Below are positions 18,110-26,100 of a stretch of DNA of 32,280 bases, piece by piece. The DNA comes from Kofleriaceae bacterium. Lineage in GTDB: Bacteria; Myxococcota_A; Polyangia; Haliangiales; Haliangiaceae. Below the pieces are notes generated by a model that worked only from the letters and a program-made list of their open reading frames with translations, was not told where the DNA came from and did no database searches. The stretch lies in the NCBI GenBank assembly GCA_024762925.1, contig JANTGM010000063.1, positions 1 to 32,280 on the forward strand, written 5' to 3'. Made by a program: the position numbers and the translations under genes. Positions within the stretch are counted from its first letter, which is position 1. The number at the start of each line of letters is the position of its first letter.

Positions 18110-19648
18110 ATGATATCCGGGATGTCAGATACCGAACAGGGAGCAGCGGGGGACAAGCGCAAGAAGAGCAAGTTCCCAGATTTCGTACCACCAACGAAGA
18201 TCGCCTACGCCTCCGACACCAAAGGTGGGACCACGCTCCACCTGCGGCGCTGCACCCTGACTCTGCTAGGTCCTGATGGGCGAGCCATAAAAGAGTACTC
18301 ATTCGAGAAAGAAGAGGTCTCGGTTGGCGCCATGAGCGACAACGATGTGGTGGTCAAAGATCAGACGGCATCTCGGTATCACGCAAAGATTGTGCAAGAG
18401 AGTTCGGGGTATGTGCTGGTGGACTTGCGTTCGACCAACGGAAGCTTCGTAAACAAAGTTCGCATTCGCGAGGCGTTCCTCACTCCGGGAACGACCATCG
18501 CCATCGGCCAGACCCGCTTTCGCTTCAACGCCCAAGAAGAGCAGGTGGCCATCGTGCCCTCCAGCGCTGACCGTTGCGGAGACATCATTGGCGGCAATGC
18601 TGGCATGCGTCAGCTCTACTCCATCATCGAGAAAATCGCGCCAACCGCAACGACGATTGTCATCGAGGGAGAGACCGGCACTGGCAAGGAGGTGGTTGCG
18701 CAAAGCGTTCACAAACTCTCGCCACGTGCCAAGGGGCCCATCATCATTTTCGACTGCGGTGCGGTTCCACCCAATCTCATTGAATCAGAACTATTCGGGC
18801 ACGAGAAAGGCTCCTTTACTGGCGCGGTAATGACGCGTCAGGGCCTCTTTGAGATGGCCGACGGCGGAACGCTCTTCCTCGACGAGCTTGGCGAACTTCC
18901 CATCGACTTGCAGCCCAAGCTTCTGCGGGTTCTTGAGAATCGTGAAGTACGTCGAGTTGGCTCATCAAAGTCCACAAAGGTCGATGTTCGCATTATTGCC
19001 GCTACCAACCGCAACCTTGAGGACGAGGTCAAGGCTGGCAATTTTCGCCAAGATCTTTTCTACCGACTCTCTGTTGTTCGAGTGCGACTGCCCGCTCTTC
19101 GGGAGCGAACCGATGACATTGGCCTCTTGGTGAGTCACTTTCTTGAGCACCAGCGATACAACCGTACGCCTTCCGGCGAGAAGCGAAGTCGAGGAATCTC
19201 ACCTGCAGCCTTACAGGTTCTTCAGCGCTACAACTGGCCGGGCAATGTGCGCGAGTTGGTCAATGTCATCGAGCGCGCGGTGTCATTTTGCGAAGACGGC
19301 ATCATCGAGCCTCAGGACCTTCCCGAGCACCTGCTGAGCGCACAGCCGATGCAGGTGACGCCGTACCAACCGCCAATGACCGACCCCGACTCCACTGTTG
19401 GAACGGGCGTTTCACTCGCTTCGGAAGCGCCGAGACCTCCAGCAGATCTTGTTTCTGGCGAGGTGACTTTCAAGGACGCCAAAGAGAAGTGGGTTTCTGC
19501 CTTTGAGCGCGACTACATCATCTCGCTCCTCAAGCGCCACGACGGCAACATCTCTCATGCCGCACGCGAGTCGGACATTGATCGCAAGTACTTTCGAAAA
19601 CTCATGAAAAAGTACGACATTGATGCGGCCATTGGCAAAGAGGCCTAA
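18110..19648 (+). CDS. FHA-domain sigma-54-dependent transcriptional activator
   Basis: A 512-residue bacterial enhancer-binding protein (from ATG 18110; ATG 18122 is also possible). Residues 48-145 are an FHA domain, which reads phosphothreonine (SRYHA and [10 protein letters not shown] motifs). Residues 157-390 are the AAA+ domain with Walker A GETGTGKE (187-194), the sigma-54 contact loop as GSFTGA (234-239) instead of GAFTGA, Walker B GGTLFLDE and the WPGNVREL sensor II region. Residues 465-505 are a Fis-type helix-turn-helix. FHA-linked activators are characteristic of Myxococcus xanthus and are thought to be switched by Ser/Thr kinases, such as the tandem kinase 5 kb upstream; that pairing is inference. 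Confidence 0.95.
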   Translation: MISGMSDTEQGAAGDKRKKSKFPDFVPPTKIAYASDTKGGTTLHLRRCTLTLLGPDGRAIKEYSFEKEEVSVGAMSDNDVVVKDQTASRYHAKIVQESSGYVLVDLRSTNGSFVNKVRIREAFLTPGTTIAIGQTRFRFNAQEEQVAIVPSSADRCGDIIGGNAGMRQLYSIIEKIAPTATTIVIEGETGTGKEVVAQSVHKLSPRAKGPIIIFDCGAVPPNLIESELFGHEKGSFTGAVMTRQGLFEMADGGTLFLDELGELPIDLQPKLLRVLENREVRRVGSSKSTKVDVRIIAATNRNLEDEVKAGNFRQDLFYRLSVVRVRLPALRERTDDIGLLVSHFLEHQRYNRTPSGEKRSRGISPAALQVLQRYNWPGNVRELVNVIERAVSFCEDGIIEPQDLPEHLLSAQPMQVTPYQPPMTDPDSTVGTGVSLASEAPRPPADLVSGEVTFKDAKEKWVSAFERDYIISLLKRHDGNISHAARESDIDRKYFRKLMKKYDIDAAIGKEA

Positions 19649-19675
19649 GCCTCACAGGACGCGAATCACAAGCGG

Positions 19676-20461
19676 CTAGAGGCCGCGCTCGTCAATTCGG
19701 CGGGCGCCTTCCATAAGAAGCGCTGTTGTGCTCGACTCAATCTCCGCCTCGCGCTCCACGGTGGCCGCCTCAAATGAGAAACGCCCATTCGACCACTCGA
19801 GGATGAAGTAGATGGCCAGTTCGTTGCGCGGCTCGTCCAAGCCGATGATCTCTGCCGCGATGGGCCGACCCTGTCGAAGGTAGAGCTTCGCCTCAACTTC
19901 GGTGTCACCCTCACGGATAACGGTGAGGACGCCATCCTTTCGATCCATATCCATCAGGACCAACAGTGATGAGACGCCGACTTCACTGAGGTTGCCTGCC
20001 AATGCGGCCCCCTCGCTCTCGCTCTCAGCGCGGCGTTTCGGTGCACCATTGCCTGCGATCTGCTGCCGTGCCGAGTTCTCAAGCCGCGAGGTTCGCTCCA
20101 TCGTCTTTGCAACCCGAAGGTCGAGCTCTTCAAAGCGAAAGGGCTTTGGCAGGTAGTCATCCGCTCCTAGGCGGAAGCCACGAATGCGATCGTCATCTGA
20201 GCCAAGTGCTGTCAAAAAGATTACGGGCATGAAGGCGCACTCAGGTCGGCCTCGCAGCGCTTTGACAAGAGACCATCCATCCATGTGCGGCATCATCACG
20301 TCTGTGATGAGTAGCTGTGGTGGGTCGGCCATCGCTTTCTCGAAGGCCTCTTCGCCATCGCATGCGGTCTCAACTTCGTAGCCGCGCTTCTCGAGGACCG
20401 TCGTGACCATGCGCAGGATCCAAGCATCGTCGTCGACGACTAGAATGCGTGGCTTCTCCAT
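19676..20461 (-). CDS. Response regulator with C-terminal PATAN (DUF4388)-like domain
   Basis: A 261-residue protein. The receiver spans residues 4-125 with Asp10-Asp12, phosphoacceptor Asp54 (LITDVMMP) and Lys106 (LPKPF). A short charged linker follows. Residues 150-258 begin LAGNLSEVGVSSLLVLMDMD and continue KDGVLTVI, a PATAN/DUF4388-like pattern similar to the one in the regulator at 8440-9876. There is no DNA-binding domain, so output is probably by protein interaction. No histidine kinase is adjacent; the partner may be the CheA in this window or encoded elsewhere. It is the last gene of a minus-strand run that starts with the CDP-alcohol transferase. Confidence 0.9.
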   Translation of the reverse strand: MEKPRILVVDDDAWILRMVTTVLEKRGYEVETACDGEEAFEKAMADPPQLLITDVMMPHMDGWSLVKALRGRPECAFMPVIFLTALGSDDDRIRGFRLGADDYLPKPFRFEELDLRVAKTMERTSRLENSARQQIAGNGAPKRRAESESEGAALAGNLSEVGVSSLLVLMDMDRKDGVLTVIREGDTEVEAKLYLRQGRPIAAEIIGLDEPRNELAIYFILEWSNGRFSFEAATVEREAEIESSTTALLMEGARRIDERGL

Positions 20462-20511
20462 GGCCGAGCTAGGGTAGCGGTGGGGATGTGTTGGGTCAAC
20501 TCGGCATGGCG

Positions 20512-21594
20512 CTAGCGAGCCTTTGCAGGACCAGAGTGCGGAAAGCGCAATGTTGGATCGACAGGGGCATTCGCTATAGAGGCGTTCTTCCAGGCCCCAT
20601 TGACGAGCCTAACTCGAATTTGCCCGAGCTTGGTGCCAACAAGAATCCCCTTTGGGTGCTCTGTGATGATCGAAAACTTGTCACCCTGTGAAACGGGCCA
20701 GAGCTCGCCAACAGGGGCCAATGCCTTGGTGCCCACTTTGAGAAGCACCGTCTTGTTTGGATGCCTGGCTGCAGCCATCAAGGTGCCCTCGACAACCCCC
20801 AGCGCTTCGATGCGCAACTCGCTTCCTAGAGAGTCGGCCCTCAGGAGCCTCGCGACGCGTTTGTCGAGCAAGAAGAGCCGGCCACGACTTGTGAGGGCGA
20901 CCGCGAGCTTGCCTGCGACTCCATGGAGTTGGGCGATGGTTTCATTGGGAGCTAGGGTGATGGAAATCTTCTGCCAACCACCACCGCGACCAGCCCAAAG
21001 CTTCCCATCTCGATCTGCGAAGAAAACTCGGTTGGAGGATGCCGCCCAGAGGTGTTGCACGATTGCGGGCGTGACGGCCAGAGCACGCCAGCCAACGGCG
21101 CCGAGTTCATAGAGTTGCCGTCGCAACGCAATGATTGGTGCCGAGCCCGTGCTCGCAGCAGCAGGGCCTTTGCGAGCGAGTGAGTAGCCGGCCCACAGGC
21201 CATCTTTCCGGGAGAACAGAGGCGCCCGATTCCCAACGGCGAAGAGTTTGCCATTGCCACCTCGAAACACTCGCGAGACTGAGACGGAGACACCGCCAGT
21301 TCCAGCGCGCTGCCACGCGAGTTCACCCGCGGACTCGTACTGCTGGCCAGAGCTACCAATGAGAGTGAGAGAACCGTCCTTGTTCCGCAGGACCGATACG
21401 AGCTGAGCGTCGAAGGTTGGGGCCGCGGGAAGTGGATCCGGGACTGGTGCCGCGTCGGGTTGGATCGGTCCAGCGTCATGGGCGGTCACCGGTGTCGCCC
21501 CTGGTTGAGCGCGCAGTAGTCTTGTCACGCCCCCAAACGCGATGAGAGCTGCGAGGAGGACGGCGCCCTTGCGTGGGAGTGCGACTCGGAACAT
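20512..21594 (-). CDS. Exported beta-propeller-like protein, function unknown
   Basis: A 360-residue protein I cannot assign to a named family. The N-terminus (Arg/Lys then AVLLAALIAFGG) is a signal peptide or membrane anchor, followed by a Pro/Ala/Asp-rich linker to about residue 60. The rest has repeated short strands of the form (G/N)xLxAVGxxxxLFxRxxGLWxxxSL, for example GKLFAVGNRAPLFSRKDGLW and NRVFFADRDGKLWAGRGGGW, which fits a Kelch- or photosynthesis-type beta-propeller. ATG 21594 lies three bases beyond the stop of the upstream lipoprotein gene, so the genes are almost certainly cotranscribed. It is probably located in the periplasm or on the outer membrane. Confidence 0.75.
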   Translation of the reverse strand: MFRVALPRKGAVLLAALIAFGGVTRLLRAQPGATPVTAHDAGPIQPDAAPVPDPLPAAPTFDAQLVSVLRNKDGSLTLIGSSGQQYESAGELAWQRAGTGGVSVSVSRVFRGGNGKLFAVGNRAPLFSRKDGLWAGYSLARKGPAAASTGSAPIIALRRQLYELGAVGWRALAVTPAIVQHLWAASSNRVFFADRDGKLWAGRGGGWQKISITLAPNETIAQLHGVAGKLAVALTSRGRLFLLDKRVARLLRADSLGSELRIEALGVVEGTLMAAARHPNKTVLLKVGTKALAPVGELWPVSQGDKFSIITEHPKGILVGTKLGQIRVRLVNGAWKNASIANAPVDPTLRFPHSGPAKAR

Positions 21595-21597
21595 TTC

Positions 21598-22191
21598 TTA
21601 GGGCGTTGCTGAGCCGGTTTTCGCGGAGTCAGCGTTCGCGGAGTCAGCGTTCGCGGAGTCCGCCTTCGCGGAGTCAGCGTTTGCAGAGTCCGCCTTCACG
21701 GAGTCAGCGTTTGCAGCCTCAGCGTTCGCGGAGTCAGCCTTCACGGAGTCAGCGTTTGCAGCGTCTGTGTCCGCGGGTACCTTCGCAGCTCCAGCATCAC
21801 CTCCCAAGCCTGTGGCTTGCACCGCGTGGCCGACAGGATCGATTGCGGGCGCCTCGGTAGGCGCAGGCTCGGTGGCTGGTGGTCCTTTGGCCTCTGTTGC
21901 TGGTGCAGCCAAACCACCCTCTGCTTCGCACTTCTCAAGGTCAGCGATGGTTTTTGCCGTTCGCATGCATTCAACCGCTGCCTTGCTGGAGTTGCCTCGG
22001 CAGCTTCGCACCGCAGCGATCGGGTCGGCTCCAACGTCATTGGCGTCCTGCCCCGAGATACGGCGAATATTCTCGATAGCCTCGCGACAGGCTTTTTCAG
22101 ATGGCTTGGCCTTGCAGCCAAATCCCGCTGCGGTTGTGCCAAGCCCCAGAGCAAGCACAAAGGGAAGGACGCGTGTAATGCGAGCGCTCAT
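21598..22191 (-). CDS. Lipoprotein with pentapeptide-repeat tail
   Basis: A 197-residue lipoprotein. Signal peptide residues 1-25 end in AAGFGC, placing the lipidated Cys at residue 26. Residues 27-95 form a small domain with four Cys (KACREAIENI, RSCRGN, VECMRTAK, EKCEAEGG) that probably pair in the periplasm. From about residue 95 the protein is low-complexity and Ala/Pro/Asp-rich. Its last ~50 residues repeat (A/N)ADS(V/A)K-like pentapeptides encoded by the 15-bp DNA repeat at 21621-21770. No function is recognised. It lies 19 bp below the CDP-alcohol transferase and 3 bp above the propeller gene, so it belongs to that operon. Confidence 0.78.
   Translation of the reverse strand: MSARITRVLPFVLALGLGTTAAGFGCKAKPSEKACREAIENIRRISGQDANDVGADPIAAVRSCRGNSSKAAVECMRTAKTIADLEKCEAEGGLAAPATEAKGPPATEPAPTEAPAIDPVGHAVQATGLGGDAGAAKVPADTDAANADSVKADSANAEAANADSVKADSANADSAKADSANADSANADSAKTGSATP
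21621..21770. repeat. 15-bp tandem repeat, 10 units, in the lipoprotein tail
   Basis: Ten consecutive 15-base units follow tcgcggagtcagcgt (21621-21635) to 21756-21770, with point differences such as tcgcggagtccgcct and ttgcagagtccgcct. Each unit is a multiple of three and encodes a pentapeptide on the minus strand (ANADS, VKADS, AKADS). Units at 21621, 21636 and 21666 are identical, showing recent copying. Changes in unit number would not shift the frame. Confidence 0.9.
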
Positions 22192-22210
22192 GAGATAAGC
22201 CTACGCCTTG

Positions 22211-22936
22211 CTACGAGCGAAAGCGACCCAAGCGCCAGGCAATGGCAAGGCCTGCTCGGCCGATATACAGTACATTTACCGCACCATAGGCCCAAAAATA
22301 GATGTCGATCCGGTCGAAGATCGCGACGATCCAAATGTACTGCGGGTAGTGCACAATCGACCTTGCCGCATGCTCCACCAAGCTTATCGCACCGCCACCG
22401 AGGCCTTGGCGCTTGGCGATGACAGCCGGTTGGCCATCCTTCGTTGGGGTCTGCCCACTGTACTCGGGGCGTCGCATGAACGAAGTTAGCGTGAGCCCTG
22501 TCGCGAGCGCGAACAAGAAACCAAGCCCATAGAGTAAATAGTGCTCATCGCCCGTGACGCGCCACATTCGAATCGTGACGCATCCAAAGATCAGCATCGC
22601 CTTCAGCTCGTCCATCAAGAAGTCGAGCAAATGCCCCAGGTGCGATGCGATGTTCTTGCACCGCGCCAACATGCCGTCAGAGCAGTCGAAGATGAAGCTT
22701 ATGTGGTTTACCGCCACAGCGGCAATGAGCCATGGATGGCCTGGGCCCAACGCAAAGATGGCTCCCGCTCCTGCTGCAATGATGAGTGAGAGAAACGAGA
22801 CCTGATTCGGGGTTATCGGCGTGCGGCGCAAAACGTAGACGAGGACCGCCGCAACAGGGCGACACAGCCACTCCGTGAACCAGTTGATGTCCTTTTTCTT
22901 CTTGCAGGACCGATAGATTTCGGCGATTTCGCTCAT
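22211..22936 (-). CDS. CDP-alcohol phosphatidyltransferase
   Basis: A 241-residue integral membrane enzyme that would move a phosphatidyl or related group from a CDP-alcohol to another alcohol in phospholipid or phosphoalcohol synthesis. The family motif D(x)2DG(x)2AR(x)8G(x)3D(x)3D is perfect at residues 84-109 (Asp84, Asp87, Gly88, Ala91, Arg92, Gly101, Asp105, Asp109). About five to six membrane helices surround it, and [10 protein letters not shown] is the usual entry to the first helix. The acceptor alcohol cannot be told from sequence. ATG 22936 is the first of the minus-strand operon that continues to 19676; its promoter must lie in the 215-bp gap shared with the giant TPR gene. Confidence 0.93.
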   Translation of the reverse strand: MSEIAEIYRSCKKKKDINWFTEWLCRPVAAVLVYVLRRTPITPNQVSFLSLIIAAGAGAIFALGPGHPWLIAAVAVNHISFIFDCSDGMLARCKNIASHLGHLLDFLMDELKAMLIFGCVTIRMWRVTGDEHYLLYGLGFLFALATGLTLTSFMRRPEYSGQTPTKDGQPAVIAKRQGLGGGAISLVEHAARSIVHYPQYIWIVAIFDRIDIYFWAYGAVNVLYIGRAGLAIAWRLGRFRS

Positions 22937-23060
22937 GAGGATTGCGCTTGGACCTGCTGTTTACCAGAGCATGGCGGCCAAGATGGTTTGAAATGAAGCG
23001 TAATCCCGAGCGCTTGCGATGCTCACAGCCGGGAGTTGCAAAAAACACCACACTTGGCAG

Positions 23061-23073
23061 TGAGCAATGCTCA
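23061..23073. promoter_or_regulatory. Perfect 13-bp palindrome in the divergent control region
   Basis: TGAGCAATGCTCA (six-base arms around one A) lies in the 215-bp gap between the CDP-alcohol transferase and the giant TPR gene. A weak sigma-70-like pair, TTGCAC (23084-23089) and TAGTTT (23107-23112) with a 17-base spacer, begins 10 bp downstream and points to the TPR gene. The palindrome is therefore placed as an operator might be. No regulator can be named. Confidence 0.4.
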
Positions 23074-23151
23074 GCTTTTGTGCTTGCACTGGCATGTCGG
23101 TATCTGTAGTTTCCCTCAACTTGAAAACCTCTAAGGATAAGGGAGTTTAGG

Positions 23152-26100
23152 ATGCCAGAGCACACAATTCCCAATTCACTGGTCGAGAACATCCGTAATG
23201 GACGCGCCGCAATTATTGTTGGCGCGGGTATCGGCGCAGCGTCTTGGAAACAACTACTTGAGAAAATGAACACCGAGCTTCGTGCGCGGGGAGTGGAGGG
23301 CGACGAAGCCGCCGCCAAGGATGTCGACAAGCTTCTTCACAAGGGCAACATGGTCCGCGCCGCCGCCTTCTTGGGTCGGCAGCTTGGAAGTGAAGTTTGC
23401 GACAAGGTCGTAGCGGAGACATGGGGGGATTCAGGGGATATCCCCGAAGTTGCCAAGGCCCTCGCAGCGCTGCCGATGCGGCAGATGTGGACGACCTTCC
23501 CCGGTGATGTCTTGGAAAGGTCGATGGAGCAGAACCTGCCCGAAGATTGGCCGCTTCCAACCGTACTTACCTACAAGCAGGCCGGTGAAATCGACAAGCG
23601 TCGCCGAACCGTCTTGAAGGTGCTCGGCGATTTCGACTCGTTCATCGCTACACCAAAATCCATTCGCCAAGCGCTCTCCAATGCGGATGAGCTGCGCGAC
23701 TTTGTGCGCCCCTACTACGCGGAAGGTTCGCTGCTCTTTGTGGGCTTCCGCTACGGTGACCCCGACTTGGCAGCGCTCCTCGATCGCGTCTTCGGCTCGT
23801 TTGAGCCAACCGAGAGCGAGCACTTCATGGCATCGGCTGGCGTTGGCCCAGTAACTGTCGACGAACTCGCCTCTGAGCACCACATCACCGTGCTGAACCT
23901 GCCTGGCAAGGGCACTGACGAAGAGGCCAGTGCGGCCCTTCTCGAGCTTCTGGAGTCTCTTCGCAGCAAGTGCGAGGAAAGCGGTCTGAGTCTCGCGAAA
24001 ATGCGACCAGAGGCGGATGACCTCGAAGGCTGGATTGGAATCCTGCACGAGAACGAGTTTGACAAAGAAGCTCTCGAAGCCGTTGCCGCAATCGAGACGC
24101 AAGCCCGAGATGGGGAAAACTCTGAACGCCTCGTCGAAGTATTGATGCTTCGAATCGAACTGACCGGTGAGAGCTCCGAACGCGCCGCACTCTTGCGCGA
24201 AGTTGCCGGCGTCTTTGAGACATCGGAAGATGCAGCTGGCGCGTTTACAGCGTACACCGCAGCTTTGGGTGAAGACCCAAGTGAAGTGAGCGCGCTAGAA
24301 GCCGCAGAGCGACTTGCAGGCGAGATTGACGGTTGGGGTGAACTGGTTGCCGACGTTGGATCCGTGGCCGGTGAAATTGCCGACAAGAAACTTGCCGCGA
24401 TCTACTACGCCCGTCTCGGTCATTGGTACCACCGCAAGCTCGACCATATTGACTACGGAATTGCCAGCTACCGTGAAGCGCTTCGCCGCGACCCTGAGTT
24501 GCTCGATGCCTACCAGGGCTTGGGAGAGGCCTACCGAGTGCAACAGCGCTGGGGAGAGCTTGCCGATCTCATTGATGCTCAGCTTGAGCACACAACCGAT
24601 GTCGAGGCGAAGTTCGACTTGTACCTGGCCATCGCCGACATCTGTGAGTCACAACTCGCATCAACTCCGCGCGCTATCGACGCGTATGAAAGTGCACTGG
24701 CTCTCGACACCAATGTTGAAGACGCCTTTGTGGCCCTTGAACGCCTGTTCCGACAGAGCGAGCACTGGGGCAAGCTCGCCAAGGTGCTCGAACGCAAGGC
24801 CGATTTCCTTGAGAAGTCGGGCAATGCCGCCCAAGCAACTCAAGTCCGTCGCGACATCAACTCGATGCGTGCCGACAAGCTTGGCGACTTGGAAGGCAGC
24901 ATCGGTAAGCACGAATCTGCACTCAAAGCCGATCCAAACGACATAGAAGCGCTGCAAGCGCTCGAGGACCTCTACGACAAGTTGGGTCGCACCGAGGACT
25001 ACCTCAATGTGCTCACCACACTCGCCAAAGTGTCACCGGACGAAGAGCGTCCTGCTCTCTTGCGCCGCCTCGCGATGGAACTCGAAGAGCAAGAGGACGG
25101 CCAAGCTGCAGCAATCTCAGCTCTCACCCAACTCATCGATCTCGACTCGGAAGCGCAAGACGCATATCGCTCGCTTGAGCGTCTGCACCGCGATTCCAAA
25201 GACTGGCAAGGGCTGGTCTCGGTTCTTGAGCGCCACGCGTTTGTTGAGAAGAACCCCAGTGAGCGCACGATCATCAATATCAAGATCGCTGACGTTCAGG
25301 AGACGGAACTCTCCGATCCACATCGTGCCGTCGAAGCCCTGGAGAGTGCCATCTCCGATAGCCCCGATAACGTCGATGCGATGAGCGCACTGGCTCGCAT
25401 GTACAAGCGCACCGAAGCCTGGCAACAGGCGGCGGATATGTTCGCTCAACATGCCGAGCATCTGGGAAAGGCGGGCGCCGCACAGTGGGCACACGCTGGT
25501 CACATTGCTTTCGACAATCTGCAAGATGTCGAGACTGCACGGCAGTACCTTGAGAAGGCGCTGGAGCTGAGCGCACACAACCTCGAGGCACTCACGTGCT
25601 TGGCTCGTCTGCACAAGAGCGAGGGAGCTTGGGAGAGCGCCATCAACCGCATGGTGGACGCCGCTGATGCCAGCGCCAATCGCCTTGACCGCGTTGCGCT
25701 GCTGCAGCAAGCGTCAGCGCTCTGCGAGAGCAAGCTTGGTGATGCAAAGCGCAGCCTGAATCTCCTCCGTCGTGTGCTTGAGGTCGATCCCGAGAACCTC
25801 GAGGCTGGCCTGCAAATCGCTGAGAGCTTGGTTTCTGCAGAGCGGTGGCGTGAAGCGCTGCCGGTTCTTGAGATGGTTGTTCGACGCACCGATCCAGAAG
25901 ACCGTGTCGAGTTGTCGGCACGGAGCATGGAAGTGGGGCGCATTTGCACCCAGCTTGGCGAGCACGACAAGGCGGAAGAACACCTAAGTAAGGCTGTCGA
26001 ACTCGATCCGCAATCTCTCGATGCCGCACTGGCACTCGGTGATGCACTCTTCGCTGCTGCATTGGCCGAGAAGGAGAACGAACGCTGGCTTCGCGTGGAC

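Noticed and set aside
21621-21770. CRISPR-like array
   Set aside because: The 15-bp units are directly adjacent without spacers and translate as an in-frame pentapeptide repeat.
23055-23070. Sigma-54 promoter (TGGCAG...ATGC)
   Set aside because: The distance between the GG and GC elements is one base too long and the -12 half does not match TTGC.
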